From contig JAKOON010000009.1 in NCBI GenBank assembly GCA_022577435.1, positions 6,622,911 through 6,686,910 of the forward strand: a stretch of 64,000 nucleotides of DNA, given 5' to 3'. The notes below the pieces were generated by a model. It saw only the letters and a program-made list of their open reading frames with translations. It did not search any database and was not told the DNA's origin. The stretch is from Embiotoca jacksoni (lineage: Eukaryota > Chordata > Actinopteri > Embiotocidae). Below are positions 58,801-64,000 of this stretch, in pieces. The position numbers and the translations under genes were made by a program. Position 1 is the stretch's first letter. Each line of letters starts with the position of its first letter.

Positions 58801-61659
58801 TGAGGGCCCCACACTGCGGCTGAGCTTTTATTTGCATTTCTTATAATTTCGCTCTCTTTTCCCATTATAGTGTCTTCCCTTTAATTGGGGCTATATTAGT
58901 AATGCTGGTGTCTCCTCCTTTAAATTAATCAAATCAGTTAAACTTCAGCTGCATTAGTCTGACATTACAGCAGAGTCTGGTTTGGTCTATATTTAGTCGC
59001 TTCACATGATGCTCGACCTTTCATTGACTGTGCTCTTTTAGCATAAATTGGCTCATGAAAGACCTTTGGGAGAAAAGCTTTTTTTTTTCTCTTCCAATGC
59101 ATGTAGCTCTGCAGGGATTATTCCGGTAAAAGCAAAAGCTGGACTGAAAATAAACTATGTCAGAAAGAAACAAACAACACCCATGACATTTAGGATGTTA
59201 TGCATCTATTTTTCTTATTGTGAGGCGAGAAAAGGAACGCAAACACAATCTTAGATGTGGGCCAAGCTTCGACAGCTTGCAACAACCCGCAAGAGGGTTT
59301 TTAATCTCGTTACATACAGTATCAACCCCGAATGACAAATTCATGTTGAGTTGATGCTTAATTATCAATAAATGATCACAATTGCAAACATGAGTTGATA
59401 TAAAAACATATAAAAGTGGCCCTGAATGTTTCTGATAAGTTTTGGGGATAATCATGCAAATCCTGTCTGAATCTTGTAAAGACCTCCAGCATGTTAATAT
59501 AATGGATACAAATACTCACAATTTAATTGCGTCCTTATTTGTTCCCATGTATTAATTTACACAAATGATATATGACACTTATTGGCTCAATTTGCTTTCT
59601 TCATCCTTTAATAAATACTTCACTTCCAAATAAAGCCCTTTATTGGCACATTCACCTCCCTCCTTGTCACATACACTGAGCCAGTCCGTGACACAATCAT
59701 GACTCAAGCACAGTAATCTTTGACGCTGTTGGCATCAACAAGCTGCAGCTGCTGGTTTCCACAGATCCATCAGAAAACAAGTAAAATTCAACCTGAATAA
59801 TTGACTCGCTGATCAAGATATCAGATCCTCTATAAACCTGCTGTAACCGACTGTTTGTTATTTGATATCCTCAAAGATAAAACTGCACAAACAATTATGT
59901 TTTCACTGTTATGATGACACTCCATCAAAATGACAAATGGATTTCGTGAGATAAAAGTAAACTAACAGCATGTGCCTGCTGTGTCACCAAGTACACGTGG
60001 CAGAATAATGACATATTGGACAAATTAAGAGTCAGTGATAGATTTTTCAAAGTCATACAAAGGGCTAAAGAAGAAGGGAGGGATGAGGTAGACATTTCCA
60101 TATGGCGTGACTTATAGTGACGAGGTCATGCTTCATTTGATTTATATCCTGCAGCTGCTGGAGATACTTAGGAGGAATTTTAACTTTTCTCTGCTGTCCC
60201 ACTGAGATAAATAATGGAAGTGCATTTTCACAGTGGAGTGCAGAGAGTAAACTATATAGACTGATAATATTTGCACAGTGGAGATTCTCAGTATTTTCTT
60301 AAAGATGACAACTGTCAGTGACATTTGACCAATTCCTGGCAAGCTGATGGCACACAACTTCATGTGTGCAGAGTATCTATATGTGAGATGTGTTTGTGTC
60401 CTAAAAAAGAGCTAAAACTATTCGTTGATTTATTGATTAGTTGATTGACAGAAGATTCTTAGGCACCTATTTTGATGATCAAAAATCTTTCCAGTCATAT
60501 TTCTTAAAATCAGTATAAAAAAATTCCCCAAATTCTCTTGTTGGAGCTTTTCAAATGAGGGGATTTACGACTTCTCTCTGTTTTATGTCATAGTAAACTG
60601 AATTCCTTCAGCTTTTGGTAAAACAAAAATGAGGCATTTGAAGAGGGCTTATGAGTCAAATATTTTCACTATTTCACAAACTAAACAATTAGTAAAAATC
60701 ATTTTGTTTAACCGATTCCAAAAATATTCCTTCAGTCATTAAATACAGTATTATATTATAATATTAAACACTAAATAAGTTGAATAATATAGAATTTGAG
60801 GTTTCAGTCTATAGCATGTGACATTAAACCCCTTATAAATAGTTGATTCATTGTTTTGTTAAAAACAACAACAAAAGTTTTGACAAATGCCAAATTGGCA
60901 TGTATCTATTATTAGTGATTGCGAGTTGCTGCATTGAGTTTATTATGAAAACCCTTTGAATTATTTCCTCTTTGAAACAATAAAATCATTCATCAGTTGA
61001 TCAGTGAAAATCTTTCATTTTCCACAGCAGCCTCTGTGTAAGAGCCAAAGGCTGAGTACATACAGTTCACTCAGAAGATATTTACAAGTCAAAAAGCTTT
61101 TCACTGGAAATGTTACAAATTCCCAGAGGCAGTCTCCTATATTGCAGACATCAATTTGGCAGGTGTTGGGAAGAAAATATGCTTGCTTTCATTTGTCACT
61201 GTGAAGACATTCACCTCCGTGTACTAATGTAAATGATCATCAAGCTCTGACTCAGTTTAAACTGCGGCGCAAAGATTTCTGCTAAAACACAAGAAATGAA
61301 GACAACAATATATCATTAAGCAGGGTAGCGAGCCGTGGCAAACAACATTAAGCTACTCCTATTCGCAGTCTGGACCACTTAGTTACAATCATCACTTTGA
61401 GCATTTCATCCACTTTTAGGCTGCCACTGCATCACTGACCTGTGGAGAGGCAGAGTTATGTGGCTCATATCACAACACTGCTCAGAAACACCAAAAACCA
61501 AAGGCACAATCTGTGACCTAAATGTAAAACAAAAAAGTGGCCCCAATACCAAAAATGTAAAGTCAAGATTTAAACCTACCATCACCCATAAAACGTTTTA
61601 TCGGTGGGTTACTGCATGAAATAAAATGTGTGTTTTCTGATGCTTATATCTGTGAAGAT

Positions 61660-62170
61660 TCTCATTCATCCAACTCAGAGTCAACCTACTTGTTACCCAA
61701 AGGCAACTGGGTTTATTTAAGTTTCTTGAAGACGTTTCACCTCTCAACTGAATTACTACTTAGTGTCTAACACACTAGAGGGAGGTTCTAGTTTTCAACC
61801 TCTTGCGGGTTTGTTAACACTTTGACAGATGTTGCGGTCACAAGTGAGACCCACCACGGCATCCTGTGAGTCTTTAGGGCCAATAATAATCATGGTATGA
61901 GCGGTTTTGGGGTTGTTGACCTACCCTGCCATCTCTTGAGTCGTGAGGGTCCAGATGTGAATGTTGTTTATGTACCTGGGCAGGGAACTGAGGACTGCAA
62001 TGCAAGTGGCTGATACGTGGTGTTGTGAACCACCTCCTCAGTTCAATGATGATCTTTCCAGTTTGACCTAGATGGACTCTTTTACCCCTCTTTCAAAACA
62101 TTGGCCTCCCCGGGCCAAAATGTGTACATTGCTGTCCTCAAATAAGCGGGAGCACAAGCTGGGTTTATCA
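61660..62170 (-). pseudogene. Degraded GIY-YIG-type retroelement tail
   Basis: Read on the minus strand, 62150-62080 gives FEDSNVHILARGGQCFERGV then KESI, followed by a stop and VKLERSSLN, the C-terminal signature of a GIY-YIG endonuclease domain common in fish retroelement ORFs (Penelope-like is my best guess). Further left the non-coding continuation includes INNIHIWTLTTQEMAG and KTAHTMIII in shifting frames, then the block GAGAGGTGAAACGTCTTCAAG seen at the end of such repeats. Several stops; not functional. Confidence 0.55.
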
Positions 62171-63184
62171 GAACCACCATCGGGCCCAGGACATGCCCAC
62201 AAAGGACACAGGGAAAGGAGACGTAGCAACTCAAGGGGATTTTCAGCAAACACTGCATCCTTGTATATTTCAAGACCAGTAACACTGACAAGTGTCCACC
62301 ACAAGGACAAAACACAAAGAAGCCTTTCAGAAGAGAGGTACTTCTTATTGTATTACAAAAAAAGGAAATATCTGTGTAGGTGTCTCAATGCTCAGTATAA
62401 TCTGAATTAACACAATGGGGCCAAAAAGCAAGACTGGAGGCAGAGAACAATTCCTTTCTTTGTAGGCTCACCGTGTTTTAATTATCTGTCTAGTGCTGGC
62501 ACTCTGAAGTGGCCTTGGAGTTAATGAGCCATTTTAAGACATTTTTGCAGAGCGATTGGTAAAAAAAAAAAAAAAAAAAAGGCTAAAACCTCCCACTGAC
62601 AGATACATTTAGCCTTTTCTTTAAATTGAGACCACTTTGCCCCTGGATAGGTCTTAACAAAAATAAAGTCGAGGTATACGAAAGTCATTCAAACCTTTGA
62701 CGTATAGGACGATAATTTAAAGCTGTGATAGCTACAACTAAAGGAGCATTTTTTAAACTAAGCTACACCAAATTGGTACATAAACAAAACAACTTCCTAG
62801 AGCACAAGTTGACATCTTCAAATTGCTTATTTATTCACGTTCACCTTTTAATCACTGAGGACAATGAAAAGAACACAATTTTTCACTTTTGAGGAAGTGG
62901 AAATGAGTTTTTGTTTTGATTTTATTTTTGCAAGAAAAATTACTGATAATCACAATAATTGTTTTCAATTAATTTTCTAAGAGTAAATCGATTTATTGAA
63001 TTCATGAAAACGAACTGCTCTATCACTGAAAACATTGTGCTATGAAAAGCAGTGCACTCATTAAATAGCTTCAGCTTGACAAAGTGACAGCAGAAGTTTT
63101 TGTTTAACCCCAGGAAAATAAATTTTATTATAATGTATATCAAGTATCAAATCTCCATTGTATATTACAAAAATACAGAAGGTC

Positions 63185-63705
63185 CTCAGTTTGCCACTGG
63201 AAGCTGGCTCCAAAAGTGAGTCAATCCCCTCAGACCTCTGTTAAAACGACCAACTTCACAGCAGAAAGAAACATGTTTACAGGCTGGTAAAACAAAAAGT
63301 GATTTTGGCCCCTAAAGAAAATTTCCCCTTTCAGGACCACTGCAACTGCCCCATTTAAACTGTACTAAGGCTTAAGGCCTTAGTACAGTTACCATAATTA
63401 AGGTTGAGCTGCTTTAAGTGACAGGTGGGAGCCAAATTTTAGCTATTGACTGTCAGCCTGAGCCTCTCCACTGTGCTGGTTTGAGCGAGCAAGCTTCGTT
63501 CAGCCCGCCTCAGCTCCACCCACACATCACCTCTTTAACCAATTTTGGATTAGCGGGGACTAAAGCCGAGTGAGGCATTGCCAATATGACGAAGGTTGCA
63601 GCCACCCATGCTGAGCCTTAAAAACTACTCTTCAGAAAAGTTTTGGGTGACATCATGGAGGCTACATCCATTTTTTTTTATTTTTTTTTTGTCTATGAGA
63701 TACTG
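63185..63705 (+). repeat. Non-autonomous fish repeat, copy 2
   Basis: Includes GCCACTGGAAGCTGGCTCCA, TTGGGTGACATCATGGAGGC, TACATCCATTTTTTTTTATT and GTCTATGAG. Shares the block GTGACATCAxxGxGG...TACATCC with a common percomorph repeat and partly with 33600-33850. Carries a short palindrome at 63358-63390. Confidence 0.5.
63358..63390. repeat. Near-perfect palindrome (14-bp arms)
   Basis: AACTGTACTAAGGC (63358-63371) and GCCTTAGTACAGTT (63377-63390) around TTAAG. It lies inside the non-autonomous repeat. Confidence 0.85.
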
Positions 63706-64000
63706 CAGTTTCTCAGTCATGCTGTTTTCTTACCAACTGGCAAGATAAGTCTTTATAGATGATCAATAATTAATATAAGTGGTACAAAATAGATGAATGA
63801 GGCAGAGTGTGACAGCAATTGCATCTATCAGCAGGAATTCATGAATAAAGAGATTTCTGGAGTTTGCAGAAAATGAAACGCAAAAAAAACCCCAGAAAGG
63901 CTTTGAAACAATTCACTACAGCTGCAGTCATTTGAAGCTGAACCATAATTTGATTAATAATTTTGGAGAGCAGCACAACCCCAAAGCCTTTGGGAAGACT

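Larger units (their letters stand above)
55872..64000 (-). other. Probable vps50 intron(s), no exon recognised
   Basis: 8.1 kb to the window edge. Upstream vps50 exons should lie in or beyond this region, but I could not recognise any with matching splice sites. Contains the GIY-YIG retroelement remnant, an A20 tract (62561-62580) and a non-autonomous repeat. Confidence 0.5.

Noticed and set aside
62072..62410. 112-codon plus-strand open frame
   Set aside because: It is the antisense of the GIY-YIG retroelement remnant.

Overview
The window looks like nuclear DNA of a ray-finned fish, probably a percomorph. The evidence is small exons with GT-AG introns, Tc1/mariner DNA transposons of the fish Sleeping Beauty type, long CA/TG microsatellites, and tRNA-derived and other interspersed repeats I recognise from fish genomes. 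The lineage is an inference; no species can be named from the sequence alone.

Two protein-coding genes are supported, arranged tail to tail. (1) calcr, a calcitonin receptor (class B GPCR), runs on the + strand from beyond the left edge to 21170. Seventeen exons are resolved, and every splice phase checks out. Its extracellular part is unusual. Three successive copies of the exon trio that encodes a class B hormone-binding domain (exons A, B, C) lie at 39-2861, followed by eight exons for the seven-helix core and C-tail. The first A exon carries a near-identical 123-bp internal tandem duplication that includes its splice donor, so either a short or a 41-residue-longer exon can be made. (2) vps50 (syndetin, ccdc132), the EARP-specific subunit of the endosomal recycling tether, runs on the - strand. 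Its last six coding exons (278 residues plus stop) lie at 55871-41319; the rest of the gene should be to the right of the window or hidden in 55872-64000. Human CALCR and VPS50 are also convergent neighbours (7q21.3), which supports both names and favours calcr over the paralogue calcrl.

Layout: 1-2861 hormone-binding exons; 2862-20948 seven-helix exons with large introns; 21171-41318 about 20 kb of intergenic/UTR sequence without a recognisable gene; 41319-55871 3' exons of vps50; 55872-64000 probable vps50 intron with repeat remnants.

Mobile DNA: two different Tc1 elements sit back to back in one calcr intron (7117-8730, minus-oriented and intact; 8737-10358, plus-oriented, with one nonsense codon). 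A third Tc1 element with an intact transposase lies in a TA microsatellite at 31634-33268. Smaller remnants include two tRNA-like SINEs, a GIY-YIG retroelement tail, a LINE 3' tail, and two copies of one non-autonomous repeat. Nothing prokaryotic, no CRISPR array, no rRNA and no convincing free-standing tRNA or miRNA was seen.
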